This document shows positions 6,507-12,330 of a DNA stretch of 12,443 nt, in pieces. The notes beneath the pieces were generated by a model. That model ran no database searches, was not told where the DNA came from, and saw only the letters and a program-made list of their open reading frames with translations. The position numbers and the translations under genes were made by a program. Within the stretch, counting starts at the first letter, position 1. Every line of letters begins with the position of its first letter. The DNA is from Nitrospirota bacterium. GTDB taxonomy: Bacteria; JACPQY01. Where the stretch lies: NCBI GenBank assembly GCA_016180645.1, contig JACPAV010000001.1, positions 1 through 12,443 on the forward strand, given 5' to 3'.

Positions 6507-7645
6507 ACATGATCACCTTTTCCGATTACGATCTCCAACCGATTGTTGAAGGCAAGGATTGGCAGGTGGACTTTGTTCTCCACGGGTCGATCATGTCCAT
6601 TGCCGTCGCCCTCGGCATGTTCTGGATCGTGTACGCCGCGATCGCTTGGGCACAAGGCAACCACCCGAAAGCCATCTACAGGGTCCTCACCATCGCCTTT
6701 GCGGTGGCCATCACCGTCGCGGCTGAGCAGGCCGGCTCGCCCGCCGGATCGGCCGTCTTCGGGCAAATCGCCAAGGTAGCGGATGGTCTCCCCATGGGGC
6801 TGATCCAAGCCCGCGATGCCAAGATCAGCGCAGGGTTCTTCGATTCGGCCGAGCAGTTTCCCTTGGCCCGTCGGCTCCGAGACGATTTCGCCGGGGAACT
6901 CACGTCCTCCACTGCAACGCCTGTTCGAACCTTCGCGACCGAGTGCATGTCGAAGCCGGTCCACGAAAAACTGTCCGACGCGACGTACGCGGACGCCGTT
7001 ACCGAAGTCGGCGGGCGGTCGATCCGACTCAGCGGTGCCGACAAGAACTGCAAGAACCTGAACACGGAAATCGGCGTCGCCGCGGCGCAGGACAAGGGAA
7101 CAAGGAGCTACTTCTCCATGCGCCGAGCCGAGTCAAGGGTTTCTGCCGCCGCTCTCTTCTTGGAGCAGCCGCCCGCCGCGCCCAGCGAGCGCCTCCAACG
7201 GCTCCTGGCGAGTGAAATTCCGGCAAAAGATGAAATCGGCGTTCAGGAAGCAGGAAGCCTCCACGGCGAAGTGACCGAAGGGTTCATCAAGTCATTTGTC
7301 GCGGCCCCCCTTTTCGTCCTGCTTCCGGGTGGGCTCTGGAACCTGGGGATTTACACGCTCGGGTTCCTTTCCGCGAGAACGATTACGGGTTACTCCGCTT
7401 TCAAGCTTCATCAGAAAGAACTTGCGTGCATCAAACGGCTCGATGCTCTGGACGCACAGGACGCGCTGCTGGAACCTCTCCACGCCCACGAGTCGTATTT
7501 TGTGAAAGGCGGGGTGGACAAGAGGTATGTTGAGACCCTTGAAGGTTGCGTGAGGAGCAAGCGAACCACGCGGGTGCTGGAATGGATGGGCCTCGGCCTG
7601 ACGGGCGCCCTCATACTCGTGGCTTGGTGGAAAGCCGGTGGATAG
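6503..7645 (+). CDS. TraG N-terminal-like inner-membrane protein
   Basis: A 380-residue protein. The GTG at 6503 overlaps the TGA of the previous gene (GTGA), implying translational coupling; ATG at 6509 is an alternative start, and no separate ribosome binding site is seen. Hydrophobic segments lie at about residues 24-50, 57-75, 262-289 and 359-376, with a large hydrophilic loop between the second and third. The loop carries GLPMGL (95-100), a Cys in FATEC (148) and NCKNL (182-186). This is the pattern of the TraG_N domain in F TraG: two N-terminal membrane helices, a VP-GL-like segment, paired loop cysteines, then more membrane helices. F TraG is about 940 residues and its C-terminal half acts in mating-pair stabilisation. 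That half is absent here, as in several ICE systems. The role would be pilus assembly in the inner membrane. The assignment rests on layout and synteny. Confidence 0.55.
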   Translation: MNMITFSDYDLQPIVEGKDWQVDFVLHGSIMSIAVALGMFWIVYAAIAWAQGNHPKAIYRVLTIAFAVAITVAAEQAGSPAGSAVFGQIAKVADGLPMGLIQARDAKISAGFFDSAEQFPLARRLRDDFAGELTSSTATPVRTFATECMSKPVHEKLSDATYADAVTEVGGRSIRLSGADKNCKNLNTEIGVAAAQDKGTRSYFSMRRAESRVSAAALFLEQPPAAPSERLQRLLASEIPAKDEIGVQEAGSLHGEVTEGFIKSFVAAPLFVLLPGGLWNLGIYTLGFLSARTITGYSAFKLHQKELACIKRLDALDAQDALLEPLHAHESYFVKGGVDKRYVETLEGCVRSKRTTRVLEWMGLGLTGALILVAWWKAGG

Positions 7646-7739
7646 CGGGGAATGCATTCCCCCCCCAAGCCTGTGATTGGGAATTCCCACTTGCGAACAC
7701 GATGGGAGGCGTGATAGAAAGCGTGCAGGGATAGAAAAC
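7646..7739. promoter_or_regulatory. Intergenic gap with two palindromes, possible operator or promoter
   Basis: This is the only clean intercistronic gap between the TraU-side and TraK-side genes. GGGGAATGCATTCCCC (7647-7662) is a perfect 16-nt palindrome immediately after the TAG stop and is followed by a C-run. TGGGAATTCCCA (7678-7689) is a second perfect palindrome 15 nt on. A weak promoter-like pair follows (TTGCGA at 7691, GATAGA at 7713), as does AGGG at 7727-7730, the likely ribosome binding site for the ATG at 7740. The palindromes could bind a dimeric regulator or form stem-loops; nothing decides between these. Confidence 0.4.
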
Positions 7740-8504
7740 ATGGTACGGGGGAGAATGAAAATCGGGGGAGCACTCGGCTCAATCGTCATCCTCGCGCTCT
7801 GCGCGTCGCCCGCGTATGCCATCCGCGCCGTGCCGTGGATTCCGGGGCGGACGGTGGTCGTCCAACTCAGGCAAGGCCAGACTACGGAAGTCATTTTCCC
7901 TTCCGATATCAGTCAGTTCTCCAACCCTGAAGCCGAACTCTTCTCGATCCAGTTCACCGGGGCACGGCTTTACGTGAAGCCGACGGCCTCGCTATCTCCC
8001 ACCCGGCTTTTCGCCACGGATACGGCCGGCCGCAGCTACGTGATCGAACTCCAGGAGGCCGCGGAGGGACAGAGGGAGGACGACAGCGTGGAGATCAGCC
8101 TGGAAGTGGCCGAAGGGCGCCCCGCGCCGGTCGCGCCCGGGCCGAACCGGCTTGTCTTGGATCTTATGAAAGCGATGCGGCTGGAGCGGCCCGTCGCGGG
8201 CTACCAAGTAACCGAGAAAAAGGGGGAGCTTTTTTACGAGGAGCCGAAGGTCCTCCAGTTCCGCCTCATCCGTGTTTATGAGGGAAGTGTCATGATCGGC
8301 TATGTGTACGAGATCGAGAATATGTCAAACGGTCCGCTCCGAGTGAATCCCCAGGAGTTCACGTTCAAAGGCTACGTCGCAGGATCGGTGGCGGACATGC
8401 AACTGGCGCCTGCCGAACCGAAGGATTCCGTGGAGGCGTTCAAGGGCAATCCGAAGAAGACCATCGCGTACGTTGTCGTTTCGAAGGCGGGGATTCGAAA
8501 ATGA
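7740..8504 (+). CDS. traK: TraK-like outer-membrane core-complex protein (VirB9 equivalent)
   Basis: A 254-residue protein. The ATG at 7740 has AGGG 9 nt upstream and opens directly on a signal peptide (MVRGRMKIGGALGS, hydrophobic core, AYA-I cleavage near residue 27). A longer frame from 7677 would put a charged, non-signal stretch in front and is not preferred. Mature features fit the TraK / ICE TIGR03749 family: V-VQLRQGQTTEVIFPSDIS, then LYVKPTA---TRLFATDTAGRSYVIEL, a central AMRLERPVAGYQV comparable to the PAGWYQV segment of F TraK, and a C-terminal domain with YEIENMSNGPLRVNPQEF. TraK is the secretin-like periplasmic partner that links lipoprotein TraV and inner-membrane TraB in the outer-membrane core complex. 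The K-B-V order here is the canonical one. The stop overlaps the traB start. Confidence 0.8.
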   Translation: MVRGRMKIGGALGSIVILALCASPAYAIRAVPWIPGRTVVVQLRQGQTTEVIFPSDISQFSNPEAELFSIQFTGARLYVKPTASLSPTRLFATDTAGRSYVIELQEAAEGQREDDSVEISLEVAEGRPAPVAPGPNRLVLDLMKAMRLERPVAGYQVTEKKGELFYEEPKVLQFRLIRVYEGSVMIGYVYEIENMSNGPLRVNPQEFTFKGYVAGSVADMQLAPAEPKDSVEAFKGNPKKTIAYVVVSKAGIRK

Positions 8505-9745
8505 ACAAGATCAAAGAATGGCTGGACAAGCGTGGACTCAAAGGCGGGAAGCTCTATGCCGCCATCGGGGCGATCGTCGTCATCGGGCTGATGTTCGTGG
8601 TTGCGAGTCTTCCCAAGGAAGCGAAGGCCCCCGCGGGACCGAAGTCGGCCGCGCTCATCCCTTCCGCTTCGCTCGGCGCGATCGCAAACCAGGCGGGAGG
8701 GTCCATTCAAATGCCGGCCGTATCGCCGGAGTACTTCAATGTGAAAGTCCAGCAATTCATCGACGAGACGAAGGCGTGGAAGAACGACCGGCAAAAGTTC
8801 GAGGCCGAGGTCCTGGTCCAGTTGCGGGCCTTGAAGGAACACGGCACGACGGATGCAGGGGTCAGCACGCAACTGGACAATCTACAGTCCCAGATTACCA
8901 ATATCGGTGACCAGTTGGATTCCCTGCGTAGCGGAGGATTCGGGTCGGGCGCGGAAAGAGACCGCCGAGCCGCCTCGGGTCCACTCCAACTCATCACCGT
9001 ACCGCCCAAAAAGAAAAGCGAATCAACCGACCGCGGTTCGCGGGAATCCGGCGCGCTTCGAGGCGGAGCCGGCGCCGCGCAAGAGTCCCCCTTTTACCTG
9101 CCGGCAGGCTCGATGGTAAAGGCTACACTGCTGAATGGAGTCGAAGCACCTCCTTCAACACAAGGCCCGGGCCTGCCGGTCCTTCTTCTCGTGCGCGATT
9201 CGTTCCTCGGCCCCAACTCCACCTCGCTGCCGATGGATGGTTGCATGGTGCTGGGGCGGGCAGACGGCGATCTCTCCTCCGAGCGCGTGAAAATCGCCGT
9301 CAGTCTTGTTTCGTGCGTGTTTCCGGGCGGACGAACGCTCGACCGCGCCGTGCAGGGTTATGTCTCGGGGCCGGACGGCAAGCTTGGCATTCCAGGAAAG
9401 GTCCACGATCGGCGCGGACGGAAACTCGGAATGGCCGTGCTGGCGGGCTTCACCGCCGGCCTTTCTCAAGCCATTGGCCAGTCCGAAGTGACACGCGTCC
9501 TCACCGCCGAGGGGACGGAGCGAACCATTGTTTCCGGCAGCACGCTTACATTTGGCATGAGCCAGGCACTCGGCTCCGCGCTTGCGGAAGTGACCAATTT
9601 CTACCGGCAGGAAATCCAGCGTCTATTTCCGGTGATCGAAGTCCACTCCGGAACGCAGGTCACGCTTGTTCTGGAGCAAGGGGTGGATGTCCCGGAGATG
9701 AATGCGCTTCTATCAGGTATAGAGAGCGTGAAGGGTGAGGAGTGA
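8501..9745 (+). CDS. traB: TraB/VirB10-like core-complex protein spanning the envelope
   Basis: A 414-residue protein. Its ATG overlaps the TGA of the TraK-like gene (ATGA). Short cytoplasmic N-terminus, one membrane helix at about residues 18-36, then a coiled-coil region (about 80-145), a Ser/Gly/charged linker, and the conserved C-terminal domain. That domain is textbook TraB: FYLPAGSMVKATLLNGVEAP (198-217), PVLLLVRDSFLGPN, DGCMVLGRADGDLSSERV with Cys248, SLVSCVFPGG with Cys272, YVSGPDGKLGIPGKV, then AGFTAGL. The two Cys of this block are a known TraB feature. TraB bridges inner and outer membranes and contacts TraK and TraV. Length is a little below F TraB (475 residues), mainly in the linker. 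The last codons (SVKGEE) lie inside a 7-nt-period array, and the TGA overlaps the ATG of an 11-codon vestige (MGDVKPRRREW, 9745-9780). Confidence 0.92.
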   Translation: MNKIKEWLDKRGLKGGKLYAAIGAIVVIGLMFVVASLPKEAKAPAGPKSAALIPSASLGAIANQAGGSIQMPAVSPEYFNVKVQQFIDETKAWKNDRQKFEAEVLVQLRALKEHGTTDAGVSTQLDNLQSQITNIGDQLDSLRSGGFGSGAERDRRAASGPLQLITVPPKKKSESTDRGSRESGALRGGAGAAQESPFYLPAGSMVKATLLNGVEAPPSTQGPGLPVLLLVRDSFLGPNSTSLPMDGCMVLGRADGDLSSERVKIAVSLVSCVFPGGRTLDRAVQGYVSGPDGKLGIPGKVHDRRGRKLGMAVLAGFTAGLSQAIGQSEVTRVLTAEGTERTIVSGSTLTFGMSQALGSALAEVTNFYRQEIQRLFPVIEVHSGTQVTLVLEQGVDVPEMNALLSGIESVKGEE

Positions 9746-9792
9746 TGGGTGACGTGAAGCCCCGAAGGCGTGAATGGTGAAGAGTCATGAGT
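9728..9792. repeat. GTGA-type heptad array across the traB 3' end
   Basis: GTGAAGG, GTGAGGA, GTGATGG, GTGACGT, GAAGCCC, CGAAGGC, GTGAATG, GTGAAGA, GTCATGA and GTGATGT follow at exact 7-nt steps. Coding for the end of TraB, the traB stop, the MGDVKP vestige and the start of the broken four-helix gene are all contained in it. GTGAAGGGTGA (9728-9738) is the exact reverse complement of 10011-10021. Confidence 0.8.
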
Positions 9793-9889
9793 GATGTGAA
9801 ACCCCAGGATGGACGGCCTCACAAGAGGTTGGATGTTTGGCGGAAGAGCATCGAGATGACAAGGGTGATCTACGAAGTGACAGGGAAAT
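9777..9889 (+). repeat. 113-bp direct repeat, copy A
   Basis: Matches 12331-12443 with two differences (9786 C/G and 9790 A/G). The last 99 bp (9791-9889 against 12345-12443) are identical. It covers the end of the heptad array and the first ~34 codons of a four-helix-bundle gene. Identity at synonymous positions points to recent duplication, gene conversion or assembly. Confidence 0.9.
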
Positions 9890-9986
9890 CGTTGACCCTT
9901 TGTTGGACGATATCAGCAGGATGCTCTCCGGTCTGATTCGCCACGTTGAGATGCGGAACGGGCGGGGAGGGGGCGGAGGAACATGA
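9787..9986 (+). pseudogene. Broken four-helix-bundle (23S rRNA intervening-protein-like) gene
   Basis: The frame from ATG 9787 reads the N-terminal motif of the family (RPHKRLDVWRKSIEMTRVIYEV) and then loses it, stopping at 9936 after 49 residues. A different frame, from about 9885, reads the family's C-terminal helix (EIVDPLLDDISRMLSGLIRH) to a TGA at 9984-9986. Compared with the intact paralogue at 10432-10854 (HHKLDIWNKAMG..., ARMLSGLVRY), the middle of the protein, including the RRAAVSI-NLAEGAAR segment, is missing and the two ends are out of frame. So this is an internal deletion, with GAAAT a plausible micro-homology at the junction. The remnant's TGA overlaps the ATG of the TraV-like gene (ATGA), so some coupling may survive. 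The family (PF05635 / TIGR02436) is known from proteins encoded in 23S rRNA intervening sequences; its function is unclear. Confidence 0.85.
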
Positions 9987-10399
9987 GGGCTGTCCGACTT
10001 TTCATTCTCATCACCCTTCACTCATCACTCTTCATGAGTTTGCCCGCCTGTGCGGGTAAGACGAAGGGCAAGAGCACCCTCGCCGTCTACCAGGAAGCCC
10101 TCGGCGAAGGCACCCGCGAGGGGATCGAGGTGCTCAAGCAGGATTTCAAGCGTGAGCAGCCGCTCGGTTACGAGGAACCGGTCGTCCCCGTGATGTCGCC
10201 GCCCGAAACCATGCTGGTTTGGTTCGCCAACCAGAAAATCGGAGATGAGGTCTTTGTGCATGGCCATTGGGTCCAGATCGTCATCCGGCCGTGGGAATGG
10301 AACCCGGACATCTTGAACAGCCCTGCTCCCTCGCCCCGTACCGGGGGACAGGGGACACCCTTCCCGCTCCACCCGGAATCCAAGCCGAAGAACGAATAA
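9983..10399 (+). CDS. traV: TraV-like outer-membrane lipoprotein (VirB7 equivalent)
   Basis: A 138-residue lipoprotein. The ATG at 9983 is close to GGAGGA (9975-9980); a GGGGAGG at 9964-9970 may also serve. The signal peptide ends in a good lipobox (SLPAC, Cys23), predicting an outer-membrane lipoprotein. The mature part is short: a helical segment (about 34-55), then PVMSPPETMLVWFANQKIGD and VFVHGHWVQIVIRPWEW (about 94-110). This recalls the TraV C-terminal block (WIAPYID...SVFFVIKPSAW in F TraV) and the ICE TIGR03751 lipoprotein. TraV anchors the core complex in the outer membrane with TraK and TraB, and its place after traB is the usual one. The TraV call rests on this block plus synteny. 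The last ~27 residues (Pro/Ser/Gly-rich) are read from an intergenic-type hairpin string and may be a late extension. The signal core is encoded by a heptad array (10007-10039). Confidence 0.65.
   Translation: MRAVRLFILITLHSSLFMSLPACAGKTKGKSTLAVYQEALGEGTREGIEVLKQDFKREQPLGYEEPVVPVMSPPETMLVWFANQKIGDEVFVHGHWVQIVIRPWEWNPDILNSPAPSPRTGGQGTPFPLHPESKPKNE
10007..10039 (+). repeat. TCAC-type heptad array encoding the TraV signal core
   Basis: CTCATCACCCTTCAC (10007-10021) continues as TCATCAC, TCTTCAT. It is the approximate reverse complement of the array at 9728-9792 (TCACCCTTCAC against GTGAAGGGTGA is exact). The broken four-helix gene therefore lies between inverted arrays, and the right-hand array is read as ILITLHSSLFM. 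Confidence 0.75.
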
Positions 10400-10402
10400 G
10401 AC

Positions 10403-10455
10403 GTGAGGTGGGAGGTGGGAGGAGTGGAATCGTGAACCGTGAACCCGTGACCCCG
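10403..10455. repeat. GTGA-type heptad array, left end of the intact four-helix cassette
   Basis: GTGAGGT, GGGAGGT, GGGAGGA, GTGGAAT, CGTGAAC, CGTGAAC, CCGTGAC follow at 7-nt steps. GTGAGGTG (10403-10410) is the reverse complement of 10950-10957. GGAATCGTGA (10426-10435) is the reverse complement of 10883-10892. The array runs into the start of the gene at 10432. Confidence 0.7.
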
Positions 10456-10854
10456 ACGCGACGATTCGAGCGGCCACATCATAAGCTCGATATTTGGAAC
10501 AAGGCCATGGGTCTTGCCGAACAGGTCTACCAGCTTACGCGCAGTTTCCCAGCCGATGAAAAGTACGGGCTTGTCCTACAAATGCGGCGAGCGGCTGTCA
10601 GCATCGTCAGCAACCTTGCCGAAGGGGCGGCAAGACGGACCAACAAGGAGCTGGAGCAATTCCTCCATATCGCGCAGGGATCCCTGAGCGAACTTGAGGC
10701 CCAATTCGAGTTGGCCGAACGCCTCGGCCTCGTTAATCAATGGGCACGCGACTTGGTCAACGATGTCGCGCGAATGCTGTCTGGGCTTGTCCGGTATGCT
10801 AGGAATAGGCGGGCCGATGGCGTAACAAGAGAAGCCGTGAGGTATCCAGGGTGA
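10432..10854 (+). CDS. Four-helix-bundle protein (23S rRNA intervening-protein-like), intact
   Basis: 140 residues from GTG 10432, which has AGGAG about 8 nt upstream; GTG 10447 is an alternative. The frame is open further upstream, but only through the TraV-like gene and repeats. The protein has the whole family pattern (PF05635 / TIGR02436): HHKLDIWNKAMGLAEQVYQL, SFPADEKYGLVLQMRRAAVS, IVSNLAEGAARRTNKEL, QFLHIAQGSLSELEAQFELA, then ARMLSGLVRYARNRR. Its length is near the family norm of about 115-130, plus a short tail. Known members include proteins encoded in 23S rRNA intervening sequences, and the Avd accessory protein of diversity-generating retroelements has a related fold. A role in T4SS is not known, and the gene looks like a lodger between traV and the secretin-like gene. 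The first codons (VNREPVTP) come from the heptad array, so the true N-terminus is uncertain. Confidence 0.85.
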   Translation: MNREPVTPTRRFERPHHKLDIWNKAMGLAEQVYQLTRSFPADEKYGLVLQMRRAAVSIVSNLAEGAARRTNKELEQFLHIAQGSLSELEAQFELAERLGLVNQWARDLVNDVARMLSGLVRYARNRRADGVTREAVRYPG

Positions 10855-10878
10855 CGGGTTTTCCTGGACTTTCCGCTC

Positions 10879-10957
10879 GGGCTCACGATTCCCGGTTTTC
10901 GATTCTCGTGATGCGGGCCTTGTCCCACCGCCTCTCGCCTCCCGTTTCTCACCTCAC
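10879..10957. repeat. TCAC-type heptad array, right end of the intact four-helix cassette
   Basis: Units such as GGCTCAC, GATTCCC, GGTTTTC, GATTCTC and, after a break, GCCTCTC, GCCTCCC, GTTTCTC, ACCTCAC keep 7-nt spacing. TCACGATTCC (10883-10892) and CACCTCAC (10950-10957) are exact reverse complements of strings at the left end, giving imperfect inverted termini about 555 bp apart. Confidence 0.65.
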
Positions 10958-10987
10958 AAACAAGTAATGTAACCGAAAGGGGGAGCC

Positions 10988-12313
10988 ATGCTTCAGATGT
11001 GGGACATTCTGCCGGGATCTGCCTCCCGGCTCCTGCTACTCACGATTTGCACCTTGCCACTCACCACCCATTCGTGCGGCGGGAGCCGGCGCGAAAGCTA
11101 CTCCATGGATGACGAGGCGAAGAAGACGGCTTTGCAGGAGGTGGCGCAACAGGAAGGGCGAGAGGCGGGAGGAGAGAGGCGGGAGGGGGAAGGGCTTGGA
11201 GCGGGAGGCGGGAGGAGAGGGGAAGGGGGTGGGGAGCGTGAGCCGGAGGAGCGCGTGTCGGCGAGCCGGCGGGAGGCGGAGACGGTGCGGTCGACGCCAT
11301 CCGTTTCACTGAAAGCGAACGGTATCCCCCTCCGCATGGCCATGGAGCGCCTCGCGGCCCAGGCCGAGTGGCGCGTGCGCTGGGGGGAAGGCGTGGGCCA
11401 GGACGCGACCGTGTCGCTCGACGTGGAGGAGTTGGCGTTCCAGATGGCTGCCGAAGATCTTGCCGCGCAGGCGGGGTATGCCGCGGAGTTCGATTTCTCC
11501 GGGCACTCCGTCACGGTGCTCCGCTATGTGGAGCGAGTATTCTATCTGCCGGAAATCTGGGCGAGGCGGCAAATGCCTCTGCCGGGAAACGGAAATCCGG
11601 GCGTCTTCATCCGCTACGCCGAAGACCCGGCGACGGGAGTGGAGAACTCGATTCGGTCCTTCCTCTCGCCGCAGGGCAAAGTATTCGTGGATCCCATCAA
11701 CGGGACGGTGATGGTGCGCGACGAGCACACGAACATGAGGAGTCTTGAGCGATACTTCGCGCGGCTCAGCGATGAAGCCCGAACGCCCTGGCTCGTGGAG
11801 GTGGCCATCCTCGTCGCGTCTCCAGGGGAACAGGGCATACGGTGGGACAAGGTCGGAGAACGGCTCGGCTCGGCGCCCGGCGCCGGTGAGGGTCCCGCCG
11901 CCCTCGCGGCTCAGCTTGCCCAGGAGAAAGGTGATCCCGTGGCGATGCTCCTGAAGGCCCTCGCCCCGGAGAAGGCCCGCCTCCTGTCCAAGCCTGAATT
12001 CCTCACGCTCAACGGCTGGACCGTTCAACTTGCGGTTGCATCGGGCGCCGGCGCCGGGGGCGCGGGATGGGAACTCCGGCTCACCACGCACCGCGACTAC
12101 GCGAATCCGAGCGCCGTCGTCATCGAAGCGGCCGGGGGCCTGTCGGACAAGGTGACTCAAAGTTTCTCCACCGCCGCGAGCGCGGAGATAGGTCAACCGC
12201 TGATCGTCTCCACCGGCGTGGGCACGTCCGTTGAAAAAGGCTGGCTCAGCGATAAACGCCATACCCAGGAAGCCATCTTCGTCATCCGGGTCCTGCCGAA
12301 TCGGAAGCCGTGA
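10988..12313 (+). CDS. Short secretin-like protein, probable lipoprotein
   Basis: A 441-residue protein. The ATG follows GGGGGAG closely. The leader has a hydrophobic core (LLLLTICTLPLTTHSC); Cys30 could be lipidated, but the lipobox THSC is weak. Residues about 50-100 are a low-complexity Gly/Arg/Glu linker. Residues about 105-178 resemble an STN/N0 domain (SLKANGIPLRMAMERLAAQAEW... SLDVEEL... HSVTVLRY). Residues about 228-262 resemble a short secretin N-domain (VFVDPINGTVMVRDEHTNM). The rest resembles the secretin core: TPWLVEVAIL, LLSKPEFLTLNGWTVQLAV, and a closing QEAIFVIRVLP that parallels the LLIF-TPRI end of PilQ/PilN-type secretins. It is short for a secretin (500-700 residues usual), and the region between SKPEF and the end is compressed, so gating or lip strands may be missing. 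PilN/BfpB-type lipoprotein secretins of type IVb pili are the nearest analogues I can name. Its place beside traK-B-V suggests an outer-membrane ring role. Confidence 0.7.
   Translation: MLQMWDILPGSASRLLLLTICTLPLTTHSCGGSRRESYSMDDEAKKTALQEVAQQEGREAGGERREGEGLGAGGGRRGEGGGEREPEERVSASRREAETVRSTPSVSLKANGIPLRMAMERLAAQAEWRVRWGEGVGQDATVSLDVEELAFQMAAEDLAAQAGYAAEFDFSGHSVTVLRYVERVFYLPEIWARRQMPLPGNGNPGVFIRYAEDPATGVENSIRSFLSPQGKVFVDPINGTVMVRDEHTNMRSLERYFARLSDEARTPWLVEVAILVASPGEQGIRWDKVGERLGSAPGAGEGPAALAAQLAQEKGDPVAMLLKALAPEKARLLSKPEFLTLNGWTVQLAVASGAGAGGAGWELRLTTHRDYANPSAVVIEAAGGLSDKVTQSFSTAASAEIGQPLIVSTGVGTSVEKGWLSDKRHTQEAIFVIRVLPNRKP
11150..11245 (+). repeat. Purine-rich near-heptad repeat inside the secretin-like gene
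   Basis: GCGAGAG, GCGGGAG, GAGAGAG, GCGGGAG, GGGGAAG and later GCGGGAG, GAGAGGG, GAAGGGG follow mostly at 7-nt steps with one slip. The strand is almost pure A/G. It encodes the Gly/Arg/Glu linker (about residues 55-86). The same GCGGGAG-like words occur in the intergenic arrays at 10403 and, reverse complemented, at 10930-10957. Confidence 0.7.
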
Positions 12314-12330
12314 GTCGGGGAAGTAGATGG

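Noticed and set aside
7677-7739. Upstream ATG for the TraK-like gene at 7677
   Set aside because: It places a charged 21-residue stretch before a normal signal peptide and lies within a palindrome. ATG 7740 has AGGG at proper spacing.
9787-10854. Diversity-generating retroelement, because Avd is a related four-helix bundle
   Set aside because: There is no reverse transcriptase, and no template/variable repeat pair with A-specific differences. The 113-bp repeat differs at only two sites and lies at gene starts.
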